Shown here one piece after another: positions 24,460-31,761 of a stretch of 41,069 nucleotides of DNA. The notes below the pieces were generated by a model. The model saw only the letters and a list, made by a program, of their open reading frames with translations, was not told where the DNA came from and did no database searches. Source of the stretch: Chloroflexota bacterium (lineage in GTDB: Bacteria > Chloroflexota > Anaerolineae > Anaerolineales > Villigracilaceae); assembly GCA_029782225.1 (NCBI GenBank), contig JAKOVF010000400.1:1-41069 (forward strand), given 5' to 3'. The first letter of the stretch is position 1; the number at the start of each line of letters is the position of its first letter. The translations under genes and the position numbers were made by a program.

Positions 24460-26534
24460 ATACTGATTTCAGATCACGAATTCGAAAATCTCTTGCGAAC
24501 GAAAACCTGCAGATCGCGCTCGATAACAACACCGAGCGCAGGCTCAAAGTCCGTGCGCTTGCATTGGAATCCCTTCCCGATTGGGAGGAGCGCCGCCAGC
24601 GCGCACATGCTGTCCGCGCGGATGTTATCGCACACCTGGATGATTACCTCCAGCAATTCATCAGCAAAGCGGAACAGAACGGCGTCATCGTTCACCGCGC
24701 AAAGGATGCGGATGAGGCGATCAAGATCGTTTTGGAAATTGCAAAAGATTCACCACAAAGTGCACAAAGGGAAAAAGAAGAGTCCTTTGTGCCCCTTAGT
24801 GACCTTCATGGTAAAGAAATTCTGGTGGCAAAATCAAAGTCAATGGTTTCCGAGGAGATCAACCTCAACCATGCCCTTGAAAAAGAAAATATCCGCGTAG
24901 TCGAGACCGACCTGGGCGAGTACATTGTCCAGCTCCGTCATGAGCGGCCTGCTCATATCATCACGCCGGCCGTCCATTTGCGGCGCAGCGATGTGGGTCA
25001 ACTCTTTCACGAAAAACTTGGCATTCCATACACGGAAGATATTCCCACGCTCACGAACACTGCGCGCAAAGTCCTGCGTGAAGTGTTCCTCACCGCTGAC
25101 GTAGGCATGAGTGGCGCGAACTTCGGCGTAGCCGAGACTGGCGGCATCTGTCTTGTCACCAACGAAGGCAACGGGCGCATGGTCACCACGCTGCCGCCCA
25201 CCCACATCGCGCTGATCGGCATGGAGCGCCTGGTCCCCACGCTTGATGATCTCGCGCTCATGCTCTCGCTCCTGCCTCGCTCGGCCACCGGCCAAAAACT
25301 CAGCGTTTATACCCAGATCCTTCACGGTCCGCTCACAGGCCAGCACCGCCACTTCATCATTCTCGACAACGGGCGCTCGCATCTGCGGGGTTCGCCGCTC
25401 GCTGAATCGCTCTATTGCATCCGCTGCGGTGCATGCCTAAATGCCTGTCCCGTTTTTCGTGAGCTTGGCGGCCATGCCTACGGAAGTGTCTACCCGGGGC
25501 CCATCGGCTCCGTCATTTCTGCTGGCCTCTTCGGAAGCGAATTCGTGCCGCTGGCGCAGGCCTCGTCCCTGTGCGGCGCTTGCAAGGAAGCCTGCCCGGT
25601 GGACATCGACTTGCCTAAACTGCTGACTCGTGTTCGGGCAGGACAAACCCCAGTGGTCAGTGGCCCCCCTTCGGGGACTTCGCAGTCGTCTATAGCCAGT
25701 AACGGCAACCATGGACTGTCCTTCCTCTCCAGATTCTTCATGCGGACATATGACCGCATCGCGCGGGACCCGCGTCTGTTCGCCGTTTCGCAGAGACTGG
25801 CGGCCCTGGGAACCTTTCTCGTTTCACCCTTCTCAAGCATGTTCCGCATCCCGGCATTCACAGGCTGGGGGTACAGCAAGGATTTTCCGAGATTCGCGGG
25901 GCGGCCGTTTAGAGCAAGGTTTCACCGCGAAGACGCTAAGGGTGCAAAGGTTTCTAAGAAAGCAAAGGAAGAGCTTCGCGCTCTTCCTACCTTCGCGGTT
26001 CAAAAAGCGGGAGTTGATCAATTCACAAAAGAACTCACCGCAGTTGGCGGAAGCGTGCATGAAACCGACAACCCCACGCGTGATATCGTCGCGTTCCTGC
26101 AAGAGCGCGGAATTGATCACATTCATCTTGAGCCAAACACGCTGGACGAATCCCTTGTGCGGGAATGCGGCATCACCACAACCAGCGAACCGTATCCCGG
26201 AATCCGCGTCGGCGTGACCCCGCACGTTGCACTAAATTGGAAAGAGTCGTGCGGGGTAACCAAAGCCATTTGCGGGCTGGCGGATACCGGGTCCGTTTTG
26301 ATCGTGAATGGAGCAGGGGGCCCGCTCCAGGCGTCGCTGCTGACCGAAGTCCACATCGCGGTGCTGAAAAAGTCCACGATTCTGCCATCGCTGGAAAACG
26401 CGGTGGATCTGGTCCGTGGAACGCAATCTGCGGTTTTTATCACCGGTCCCTCACGCACCGCAGACATCGAAATGACGCTGACCATCGGCGTGCACGGCCC
26501 CGGCGAAATTCACGTCTTTCTCGTTGACGGGTGA
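24456..26534 (+). CDS. LutB-LutC fusion protein
   Basis: The 692-residue protein joins two Lut subunits. LutB (about 1-430) has NFGVAETGGICLVTNEGNG and two ferredoxin-like clusters, C321/C324/C327/C331 (CIRCGACLNACPVF) and C373/C376/C380 (CGACKEACPVD). LutC (about 515-692) has GVTKAICGLADTGSVLI and GPSRTADIEMTLTIGVHGP. LutB and LutC are usually separate. The ATG at 24456 is chosen for coupling to lutA and the LutB N-terminus. Two repeat tracts are translated: residues about 98-119 and about 488-515, the latter at the LutB-LutC junction. Confidence 0.9.
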   Translation: MNTDFRSRIRKSLANENLQIALDNNTERRLKVRALALESLPDWEERRQRAHAVRADVIAHLDDYLQQFISKAEQNGVIVHRAKDADEAIKIVLEIAKDSPQSAQREKEESFVPLSDLHGKEILVAKSKSMVSEEINLNHALEKENIRVVETDLGEYIVQLRHERPAHIITPAVHLRRSDVGQLFHEKLGIPYTEDIPTLTNTARKVLREVFLTADVGMSGANFGVAETGGICLVTNEGNGRMVTTLPPTHIALIGMERLVPTLDDLALMLSLLPRSATGQKLSVYTQILHGPLTGQHRHFIILDNGRSHLRGSPLAESLYCIRCGACLNACPVFRELGGHAYGSVYPGPIGSVISAGLFGSEFVPLAQASSLCGACKEACPVDIDLPKLLTRVRAGQTPVVSGPPSGTSQSSIASNGNHGLSFLSRFFMRTYDRIARDPRLFAVSQRLAALGTFLVSPFSSMFRIPAFTGWGYSKDFPRFAGRPFRARFHREDAKGAKVSKKAKEELRALPTFAVQKAGVDQFTKELTAVGGSVHETDNPTRDIVAFLQERGIDHIHLEPNTLDESLVRECGITTTSEPYPGIRVGVTPHVALNWKESCGVTKAICGLADTGSVLIVNGAGGPLQASLLTEVHIAVLKKSTILPSLENAVDLVRGTQSAVFITGPSRTADIEMTLTIGVHGPGEIHVFLVDG
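24749..24812. repeat. CACCACAAAG-type inverted repeat inside lutBC
   Basis: Left arm CACCACAAAGTGCACAAAGG (24751-24770) and a matching inverted right arm with CCTTTGTGCC and CCTTCATGGT. It is translated as DSPQSAQREKEESFVPLSDL within the LutB part. Confidence 0.7.
25921..25999. repeat. CACCGCGAAGACGC-type inverted repeat inside lutBC
   Basis: Outer arms ACCGCGAAG (25924-25932) and CTTCGCGGT (25991-25999); inner hairpin GAAGAGC/GCTCTTC (25968-25974, 25980-25986). It is translated as HREDAKGAKVSKKAKEELRA at the LutB-LutC boundary. Same family as 24749-24812. Confidence 0.7.
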
Positions 26535-26552
26535 TTATCAGGGTGATACAAT
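26524..26552 (+). promoter_or_regulatory. Promoter of tRNA-Glu
   Basis: TTGACG (26524-26529), 17-base spacer, TACAAT (26547-26552), 15 bases before the tRNA. The -35 overlaps the end of lutBC. This is the best sigma-70-like promoter in the window. Confidence 0.75.
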
Positions 26553-26567
26553 GCAACCCGCTAAGTC

Positions 26568-26640
26568 GCCCCCATCGTCTAGCGGCCCAGGACGAAGCCC
26601 TCTCAAGGCTTAAACAGCGGTTCGAGTCCGCTTGGGGGCA
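26568..26640 (+). tRNA. tRNA-Glu (anticodon CTC)
   Basis: Acceptor GCCCCCA (26568-26574) pairs with TGGGGGC (26633-26639). The anticodon stem AAGCC/GGCTT encloses loop CTCTCAA, giving CTC, which reads GAG. T arm AGCGG-TTCGAGT-CCGCT. The ATCGTCTAGCGGCC D arm is typical of tRNA-Glu. CCA is not encoded. Confidence 0.93.
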
Positions 26641-26649
26641 CAGAATAAA

Positions 26650-26738
26650 AGAGCTGCTATAGCAGTGGCTCTGTGCAATCAAACAGGCGGCCCCACAGGG
26701 GCACGGAGAGAGTCACCAACTGGTGGCTCTTCTTTTTT
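26650..26738 (+). promoter_or_regulatory. Leader RNA with mutually exclusive hairpins (candidate attenuator or riboswitch)
   Basis: State A: CTCTGTGC (26669-26676) pairs with GCACGGAG (26701-26708), closing an inner hairpin CCC-ACA-GGG, directly followed by a terminator AGAGTCACC/GGTGGCTCT (26709-26717, 26722-26730) with run TCTTTTTT. State B: the terminator's left arm can pair instead with an upstream copy GTGGCTCT (26665-26672), which shares bases with the state A stem, destroying the terminator. A 5' hairpin AGAGC/GCTCT (26650-26654, 26668-26672) competes too. The T run touches the GGAG ribosome site of the EamA gene. No known class was recognised; the plain alternative is a simple tRNA terminator. 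Confidence 0.5.
26709..26738 (+). terminator. Intrinsic terminator after tRNA-Glu / before the EamA gene
   Basis: Nine-base stem with one G-T pair, four-base loop, then TCTTTTTT. It ends the tRNA transcript, or conditionally the EamA leader. Confidence 0.8.
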
Positions 26739-26746
26739 GGAGAATT

Positions 26747-27700
26747 ATGAAAACATCATCGTACTCGCGCGGCTATCTCATTGCATTCACTGCAACTGTG
26801 CTTTGGTCATCCACCGGGGTGATCATCAGTTACCTGAGTAAAACGTATTCGCTGCCTTCTCTGGTGCTTGCCTTCTGGCGGGATTTGTTTGTCTCGTTTG
26901 GCATGTTGGTGGGGTTGTTACTTTTCAGCCGAAGCCGCTTTCATCTTCCACGTTCGCAGTGGGGATTCATGATCTTGTACGGCCTGACTCTCGCCATCTT
27001 TAACTCGATGTGGACGTTTTCGGTTCAATTCAACGGGGCGGCGGTCGCAACCGTGCTGGCTTTCAGTTCGCCTGCAATGACGGCGATCCTGAGCCGCATT
27101 TTCTATAACGAAAAAATTAGATGGATCAAGATCGTCTCAATCCTCTTGAGTCTGGGAGGAATGATTTTTGTCTCTGGCGCACAAAACCCTGCCACATGGA
27201 AACTGAATGCAGCGGGAATCATTTTTGGTTTACTCACCGGCTTATTTTTCGCAGTTTATAACATGGGCGGTAAACATGCCTCCGATGAAAAGATCGATTC
27301 ATGGACGGCCCTGCTCTACTCGTTCGCCAGTGCAACTTTCTTCCTGGCACTCTTCAATTTGGGAATGGACTTGTTCTCAGGCAGGCCTGTTTATGGAGAC
27401 ATGCTCTGGCTGGGCAACTCGGTCAATGGCTGGGGACTTCTGTTCTTCCTGGGCGTTGTACCAACCCTTGTCGGGTTTGGCCTGTACACGATGAGCATGA
27501 GATTTATCCCCGCGACGTCGGCAAATCTTGTCGCGACGCTCGAGCCGGTCTTTACGGCGATCTGGGCGTTCCTGTTCCTCAAGGAATTGCTCAAAGGAGA
27601 TCAATTCTTCGGCGGGCTGCTGGTTTTGATCGGTGTGATCTTGTTGCGGATGAGTGAAGGCGAAAAGACTGCGGAAGTGCTTCTCGAGCCTTCTCCTTAG
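26747..27700 (+). CDS. EamA/DMT-family transporter
   Basis: A 317-residue membrane protein with about ten hydrophobic segments and two EamA repeats (ATVLWSSTGVIISYL near the start, and FFLGVVPTLVGFGLYTMSM with NLVATLEPVFTAIWAFLFLKE in the second half). It belongs to the drug/metabolite transporter superfamily; substrates range from amino acids to sugars or nucleosides and cannot be deduced. The ATG is set by TTGGAGAATT; a GTG 24 bases earlier would overlap the terminator stem. Expression probably depends on the leader RNA before it. YhhQ follows after 37 bases. Confidence 0.85.
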   Translation: MKTSSYSRGYLIAFTATVLWSSTGVIISYLSKTYSLPSLVLAFWRDLFVSFGMLVGLLLFSRSRFHLPRSQWGFMILYGLTLAIFNSMWTFSVQFNGAAVATVLAFSSPAMTAILSRIFYNEKIRWIKIVSILLSLGGMIFVSGAQNPATWKLNAAGIIFGLLTGLFFAVYNMGGKHASDEKIDSWTALLYSFASATFFLALFNLGMDLFSGRPVYGDMLWLGNSVNGWGLLFFLGVVPTLVGFGLYTMSMRFIPATSANLVATLEPVFTAIWAFLFLKELLKGDQFFGGLLVLIGVILLRMSEGEKTAEVLLEPSP

Positions 27701-27724
27701 ATGAAGAAGCAGTTTATGAATTGG

Positions 27725-27730
27725 TACAAT
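27725..27730 (+). promoter_or_regulatory. Extended -10 box of yhhQ, probably leaderless
   Basis: TACAAT preceded by TGG (extended -10), seven bases before the ATG and without a Shine-Dalgarno. Confidence 0.45.
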
Positions 27731-27737
27731 CGCCCGC

Positions 27738-28445
27738 ATGACCAAATCCTATCGTTTCTTCGATATCATCCTCGGCATCTTTGTCGCAGTGCTCCTCATC
27801 AGCAACATCGCCTCCTCTGCCAAGATCGTGGACTGGGGTTTCAGCATCTTCGGCGTCCGTATGGCCTTCGACGCGGGAACCATCCTTTTCCCCATTAGTT
27901 ACATCTTTGGCGACATCCTCACCGAAGTCTACGGCTACAAGCGTTCCCGCCGCGTGATCTGGACAGGTTTCTTCTCTCTGGCGCTCGCGGCCTTTGTTTT
28001 TTGGCTGGTCAGCCGAATGCCCGGCGAATCAACCTGGCAGGGCTACGCAGGAGATAACGCCTATCAGGCTATTCTCGGCGGCATGAGCAGCGGAGGGATT
28101 GTCATTGCCAGTCTTACGGCTTATTGGCTGGGAGAATTTAGCAACTCCTTCGTGCTCGCCAAGATGAAGGTCCTGACCAATGGCCGCTGGCTCTGGACGC
28201 GCACCATTGGCAGCACGCTTGTTGGCGAGGGTGTTGACTCCGCGATCTTTATCCTTGTTGCCTCTGCCTTCGGTGTCTTTCCATGGAGTCTCTTCCTCAC
28301 ACTGACCCTCACCAACTATATTTTCAAAGTCAGTATGGAAGCGCTGATGACCCCGGTCACGTATGCAGTGGTCAATACCCTCAAACGCGCCGAGCATGAA
28401 GATGTCTATGACCGAGAAACCAATTTCAATCCGTTTATTATTTAA
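27738..28445 (+). CDS. yhhQ: Queuosine precursor transporter YhhQ (VUT family)
   Basis: A 235-residue membrane protein with six predicted segments and the COG1738 pattern: LLISNIASSAKI, GTILFPISYIFGDILTEVYGYKRSRRVIW and GSTLVGEGVDSAIFILVA. E. coli YhhQ imports preQ0 and preQ1, and some homologues take queuine. The presence of nucleoside hydrolases, a PfkB kinase and an ECF system just downstream makes a link to queuosine recycling worth testing. Followed by a repeat-filled gap. Confidence 0.9.
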   Translation: MTKSYRFFDIILGIFVAVLLISNIASSAKIVDWGFSIFGVRMAFDAGTILFPISYIFGDILTEVYGYKRSRRVIWTGFFSLALAAFVFWLVSRMPGESTWQGYAGDNAYQAILGGMSSGGIVIASLTAYWLGEFSNSFVLAKMKVLTNGRWLWTRTIGSTLVGEGVDSAIFILVASAFGVFPWSLFLTLTLTNYIFKVSMEALMTPVTYAVVNTLKRAEHEDVYDRETNFNPFII

Positions 28446-28531
28446 ACACAAAGGACGCCAGGTTACGAAGGTTTAAAACCTCAGGCGAAGTATCTTTCCC
28501 CTTTGTTTACTTCGTGCCCTTCGTATTTAAG
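28443..28531. repeat. Intergenic copy of the ACACAAAGGACGC-type repeat
   Basis: ACACAAAGGACGCCAGG and ACGAAGG on the left, CCTTTGTTT, CTTCGTG and CCCTTCGT on the right, forming a loose inverted repeat. It fills most of the 113-base gap between yhhQ and rbsK and is related to the two copies inside lutBC. Confidence 0.6.
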
Positions 28532-28558
28532 AATTGCTGGTTGAAGTAAAATACCTCC

Positions 28559-29488
28559 ATGCCAAACATCCTCGTTGTTGGTTCCCTCAACGCAGATCTG
28601 GTTGTCCGTACACCGCGATTTCCGAAGCCGGGCGAGACCATCAGCGGCGAGGATTTACAAACCCTTCCAGGTGGCAAAGGCGCGAATCAGGCCGTCGCCG
28701 CTGCGCGACAGGGTGCGAACGTTTCCATGCTCGGGCGCGTTGGCAAAGATAATTTCGGTCCGCTCCTCCTCAACAGCCTCCAGTCAAATCATGTGGATAC
28801 TTCCCTCGTTCGCGAAGACGACTCTGCCACTGGCACAGCCATCATCATTGTGGACTCGAATGGGCAGAACAGCATTGTTCTCTCTGCGGGAGCCAACGGC
28901 AGGGTCTCTGCTGCGGATGTAGACCACGTTTCTTTTTCCGACTATAGTCTGCTCCTGCTTCAACTGGAAATCCCCATCCCGACAGTTCTTCATGCAGCCC
29001 AACGCGCCCACGAAAGCGGACTCCGTGTCCTGCTCAACCCTGCGCCGGCCCAAGCTCTTCCCGATGAATTGATTGCATTAGCAGATTTCATCATCCCCAA
29101 TGAGACAGAACTCAGCTTGTTGACCGGTCAGCCTGTCAAAGACATCGCATCCGCTGAGCAGGCTGCCATGGCTTTATTGAAGCGCGGACCAAAGAATGTG
29201 ATCGTGACCCTCGGCGGAAACGGCTCCTTACTCGTAAACAAAGAGGTGACTACACATGTTTCGACGTACAAAGTAAAAGTAGTAGATACCACTGCCGCCG
29301 GTGACGCGTTCATCGGCGGTTTTGCGTTCAAGATTTTGGAGTTGGAAAGCTTGCTGTCCGAAAAGGTGGAAGAGGCGGTTCGATATGCCAATGCCTGTGG
29401 TGCTCTCGCCACGACCAAATTCGGCGCTCAGCCATCCCTGCCAACCCATGAAGATGCAAAGGAATTTCTGTCATTGCGAGGAACGTAG
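28559..29488 (+). CDS. rbsK: Ribokinase (PfkB family)
   Basis: Phosphorylates ribose to ribose-5-phosphate. The 309-residue protein shows VVGSLNADLVVRTPRFPKPGET, the substrate loop PGGKGANQAVAAARQGA and the ATP/anion-hole motif DTTAAGDAFIGGF with the catalytic Asp. Length is normal. Upstream TAAAAT (28547-28552) is six bases before the ATG. The last residues (LSLRGT) and the stop come from the inverted-repeat element at 29468. Next to two nucleoside hydrolases it would catch the released ribose; a nucleoside-kinase specificity is possible. Confidence 0.9.
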   Translation: MPNILVVGSLNADLVVRTPRFPKPGETISGEDLQTLPGGKGANQAVAAARQGANVSMLGRVGKDNFGPLLLNSLQSNHVDTSLVREDDSATGTAIIIVDSNGQNSIVLSAGANGRVSAADVDHVSFSDYSLLLLQLEIPIPTVLHAAQRAHESGLRVLLNPAPAQALPDELIALADFIIPNETELSLLTGQPVKDIASAEQAAMALLKRGPKNVIVTLGGNGSLLVNKEVTTHVSTYKVKVVDTTAAGDAFIGGFAFKILELESLLSEKVEEAVRYANACGALATTKFGAQPSLPTHEDAKEFLSLRGT

Positions 29489-29612
29489 CGACGACACTTG
29501 CACCGCACGCAAGTGCAGGTGAGCAATCTCCTCTTAATCGGAAGATTTCTCTCGGAGAGGATTCCATCTAGTTGGGGATTGCTTTGGGCAGAGAACGCCC
29601 TCGCAATGACAG
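29468..29612. repeat. Terminal-inverted-repeat element, copy 2 (MITE-like)
   Basis: A 145-base element with perfect 14-base terminal repeats, CTGTCATTGCGAGG (29468-29481) and CCTCGCAATGACAG (29599-29612). Inner arms AGCAATCTCC/GGGGATTGCT (29522-29531, 29574-29583) and a hairpin CACTTGC/GCAAGTG (29495-29501, 29509-29515). It starts inside rbsK and fills the gap to the next gene. Same termini and core as 2505-2595 but longer, with different central DNA. Confidence 0.9.
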
Positions 29613-29625
29613 GCAATAGGATATT

Positions 29626-30666
29626 ATGAATCCCACCCGCATCATTATTGACACCGACCCCGGCGTGGACGACGCGCTAACCTTCCTGCTCGCGCTCGCC
29701 TCTCCTGAAATCAAACTCGAAGCCCTGACCACCGTCCGCGGCAATGTGACTGTTGAGATGGCAACACGCAATGCGCTTTCCATCCTGGAAGTCGCGAACG
29801 CGAGCCACATTCCTGTTGCCCAAGGATGTTCTCTGCCGCTTGTCAGCGAACTCAGCGTTTCTGGTGAAGCCGTGCATGGTCAAAGCGGCATTGGCAAAGC
29901 GACCCTGCCTGAGCCGAAATCTAAGGTTGTCGCCCAGCACGCGATCGATTCTCTGATCGAGAGGATCGTGGCCGAGCCGGACGAAATCACGCTGTTCACC
30001 ATCGGCCCAATGACCAACCTTGCGCTGGCAATCCGCAAGGAGCCGCGAATTGTCTCTGCCTTGAAAGGACTCGTCATTATGGGCGGTGCGATCCGCCAGG
30101 GAGGAAATGTCACACCGTTGGCGGAATTCAATATCCACGCTGACCCTCATGCTGCCCATATCGTCTTTCACTCCGGTATCCCGATGACATTGATTCCTCT
30201 GGATGTAACCTACAAGTGTCTACTCACTTCTGCAGATGTGGAGCAGCTCAATAAGATTGACTCTCCGATCGCACGCTTTGTATCTGATGCGACGGCAACC
30301 TATATGGACTTCTATAGAAGGTACGAAGGCTTCGATGGCTGCGCCTTGCACGATCCGCTGACACTGGCTACCATCATTGCTCCAGAACTTCTCACTTTCG
30401 AAGAACATCACGTTGATGTGGATATCTCTGGCGGCGTTTCGATGGGCAACACCTTCGCGGATTTTATGAACGTTTCAAAGAAACCTGCCAATATGAAAGT
30501 TGCCCTTGATGTGCGTGGGCGGGAATTTGTTGAGTTGTTTGTGGAGAGAATGGAATCTTTGTGTGTCAGGCTGAGCGAAGCGAAGCATCTCCCACATCAC
30601 AAACGAGACTCTGCGGTCGCGACGGACGCTCCCTCACATCGTCCCGATGCTCCTTCGGGGGAGTGA
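29626..30666 (+). CDS. Nucleoside hydrolase (IU-NH family), first copy
   Basis: Hydrolyses the N-glycosidic bond of ribonucleosides to base and ribose. The calcium-binding DTDPGVDD is at residues 9-16. Others are FTIGPMTNLALAI, MGGAIRQGGNVTPLAEFNIHADPHAA, and H242-D243 (LHDPLTLA), the His that protonates the leaving base in inosine-uridine hydrolases. At 346 residues it is about 30 longer than usual; the excess C-terminus (from about CVRLSEAKHLP) is encoded by repeat DNA. It is followed after one base by a second copy. Confidence 0.9.
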   Translation: MNPTRIIIDTDPGVDDALTFLLALASPEIKLEALTTVRGNVTVEMATRNALSILEVANASHIPVAQGCSLPLVSELSVSGEAVHGQSGIGKATLPEPKSKVVAQHAIDSLIERIVAEPDEITLFTIGPMTNLALAIRKEPRIVSALKGLVIMGGAIRQGGNVTPLAEFNIHADPHAAHIVFHSGIPMTLIPLDVTYKCLLTSADVEQLNKIDSPIARFVSDATATYMDFYRRYEGFDGCALHDPLTLATIIAPELLTFEEHHVDVDISGGVSMGNTFADFMNVSKKPANMKVALDVRGREFVELFVERMESLCVRLSEAKHLPHHKRDSAVATDAPSHRPDAPSGE

Positions 30667-30670
30667 CATG
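30572..30670. repeat. TGAGCGAAGCGAAGCATCTC-type repeat across a gene junction
   Basis: GTGTCAGGCTGAGCGAAGCG on the left and CTCCTTCGGGGGAGTGACAT on the right are the two ends of a common dispersed palindromic repeat. It encodes the C-terminal tail of the first nucleoside hydrolase, its stop, and touches the ATG of the second. A related copy lies at 35121-35193. Confidence 0.6.
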
Positions 30671-31639
30671 TTGAAACGCATCCTGCTCGACACTGACCCT
30701 GGAATTGACGACTCTTTAGCCATTCTCCTTGCTTTGGCATCTCATGAAATCTCGCTCGAAGGCATTAGTGTTGTTCACGGAAATTGTTCAGCCGCGCAGG
30801 GGACGGTCAATGCACTGTCGGTGCTGGAACTTGCAGGTGCAAGCCATATCCCCGTTTACAAAGGCTGTGACTTGCCGCTGGTACAGCCCTCCCTGCTCGC
30901 GCCGGAGACTCATGGGGATACTGGTCTGGGGTATGCGAAGCTGCCAGCACCGCTGAGTCCGCCCAAAGTCCAGAAGGGAAGCGATTTTCTCATCGAGCAG
31001 CTCATGTCCGCGCCGGGGGAATTTACTCTGGTTTGCATCGGCCCGTTGACCAATGTCGCACTGGCAATACGACAGGAACCGCGCATTGTAGAGGCTGTCA
31101 GGGAAGTCTTTATCATGGGCGGGGCGATCCGTCATGAGGGAAATACAACGCCGCTGGCTGAGTTCAACACGTTCGTCGACCCGCACGCCGCGCATATTGT
31201 CTATCACTCCGGGATGCCGATCACGCTGACGCCTCTGGATGTGACGTATGACTGCGTCCTTTTGAAAGAGGACGTGGAGAGATTGCTGAAAATTGACTCG
31301 CCCATCACGACGTTCATCGCAGATGCGACCCGCTTCTACATGGAATTTCACGATGAGTATCAAAGCATCGAGGGCTGCGTGATCAACGATCCGCTCACGA
31401 TGGCCTTGACTTTTGCTCCCGATTTATGCAGTTATCAAGAGGTCTATGTGGATGTCGATTTATCGGGCGGAGTCTCGATGGGCAATACGTTTGCAGATTT
31501 TTACAGGATGACAAAGAAGCCTGCAAATATGAAGGTTGCGCTGAGCGTGAAGGCCAGGGATTTTATTGAGTTGTTTCTGCAGAGGATGGAGAAACTTGCC
31601 AGGGAGTCAAACGTCTTATCCTCCCCGCAGGGGACCTGA
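30668..31639 (+). CDS. Nucleoside hydrolase (IU-NH family), second copy
   Basis: A 323-residue paralogue of the preceding gene (DTDPGIDD at residues 8-15; CIGPLTNVALAI; MGGAIRHEGNTTPLAEFNTFVDPHAA). Where the first copy has catalytic-type His-Asp, this one has N240-D241 (INDPLTMA), so base activation or specificity probably differs. Start after TGA-C, with GGGGGAG as ribosome site. The stop falls in a hairpin (31630-31665). The pair probably covers different nucleosides. Confidence 0.88.
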   Translation: MLKRILLDTDPGIDDSLAILLALASHEISLEGISVVHGNCSAAQGTVNALSVLELAGASHIPVYKGCDLPLVQPSLLAPETHGDTGLGYAKLPAPLSPPKVQKGSDFLIEQLMSAPGEFTLVCIGPLTNVALAIRQEPRIVEAVREVFIMGGAIRHEGNTTPLAEFNTFVDPHAAHIVYHSGMPITLTPLDVTYDCVLLKEDVERLLKIDSPITTFIADATRFYMEFHDEYQSIEGCVINDPLTMALTFAPDLCSYQEVYVDVDLSGGVSMGNTFADFYRMTKKPANMKVALSVKARDFIELFLQRMEKLARESNVLSSPQGT

Positions 31640-31665
31640 CGTTTGATATCCGAAGTCGGGTCCCC
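31630..31665. terminator. Hairpin at the end of the nucleoside hydrolase genes
   Basis: GGGGACCTGAC (31630-31640) pairs with GTCGGGTCCCC (31655-31665), one G-T pair, 14-base loop, no T run. It includes the stop codon. A second small hairpin AACGCCGC/GCGGTGTT (31710-31717, 31721-31728) lies in the leader of the next gene. Confidence 0.45.
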
Positions 31666-31761
31666 TTCAGAGATGGCAAGACTCCGGGCCCCAGATACGA
31701 AGTGAAACAAACGCCGCACGGCGGTGTTGTAAAAATCAAATCCCAAGAAGGAGAATGCAAA

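Noticed and set aside
31640..31761. A preQ1 or TPP riboswitch in the leader of the ECF substrate gene.
   Set aside because: I looked for the conserved core sequences of these classes and did not find them; only two simple hairpins are seen.
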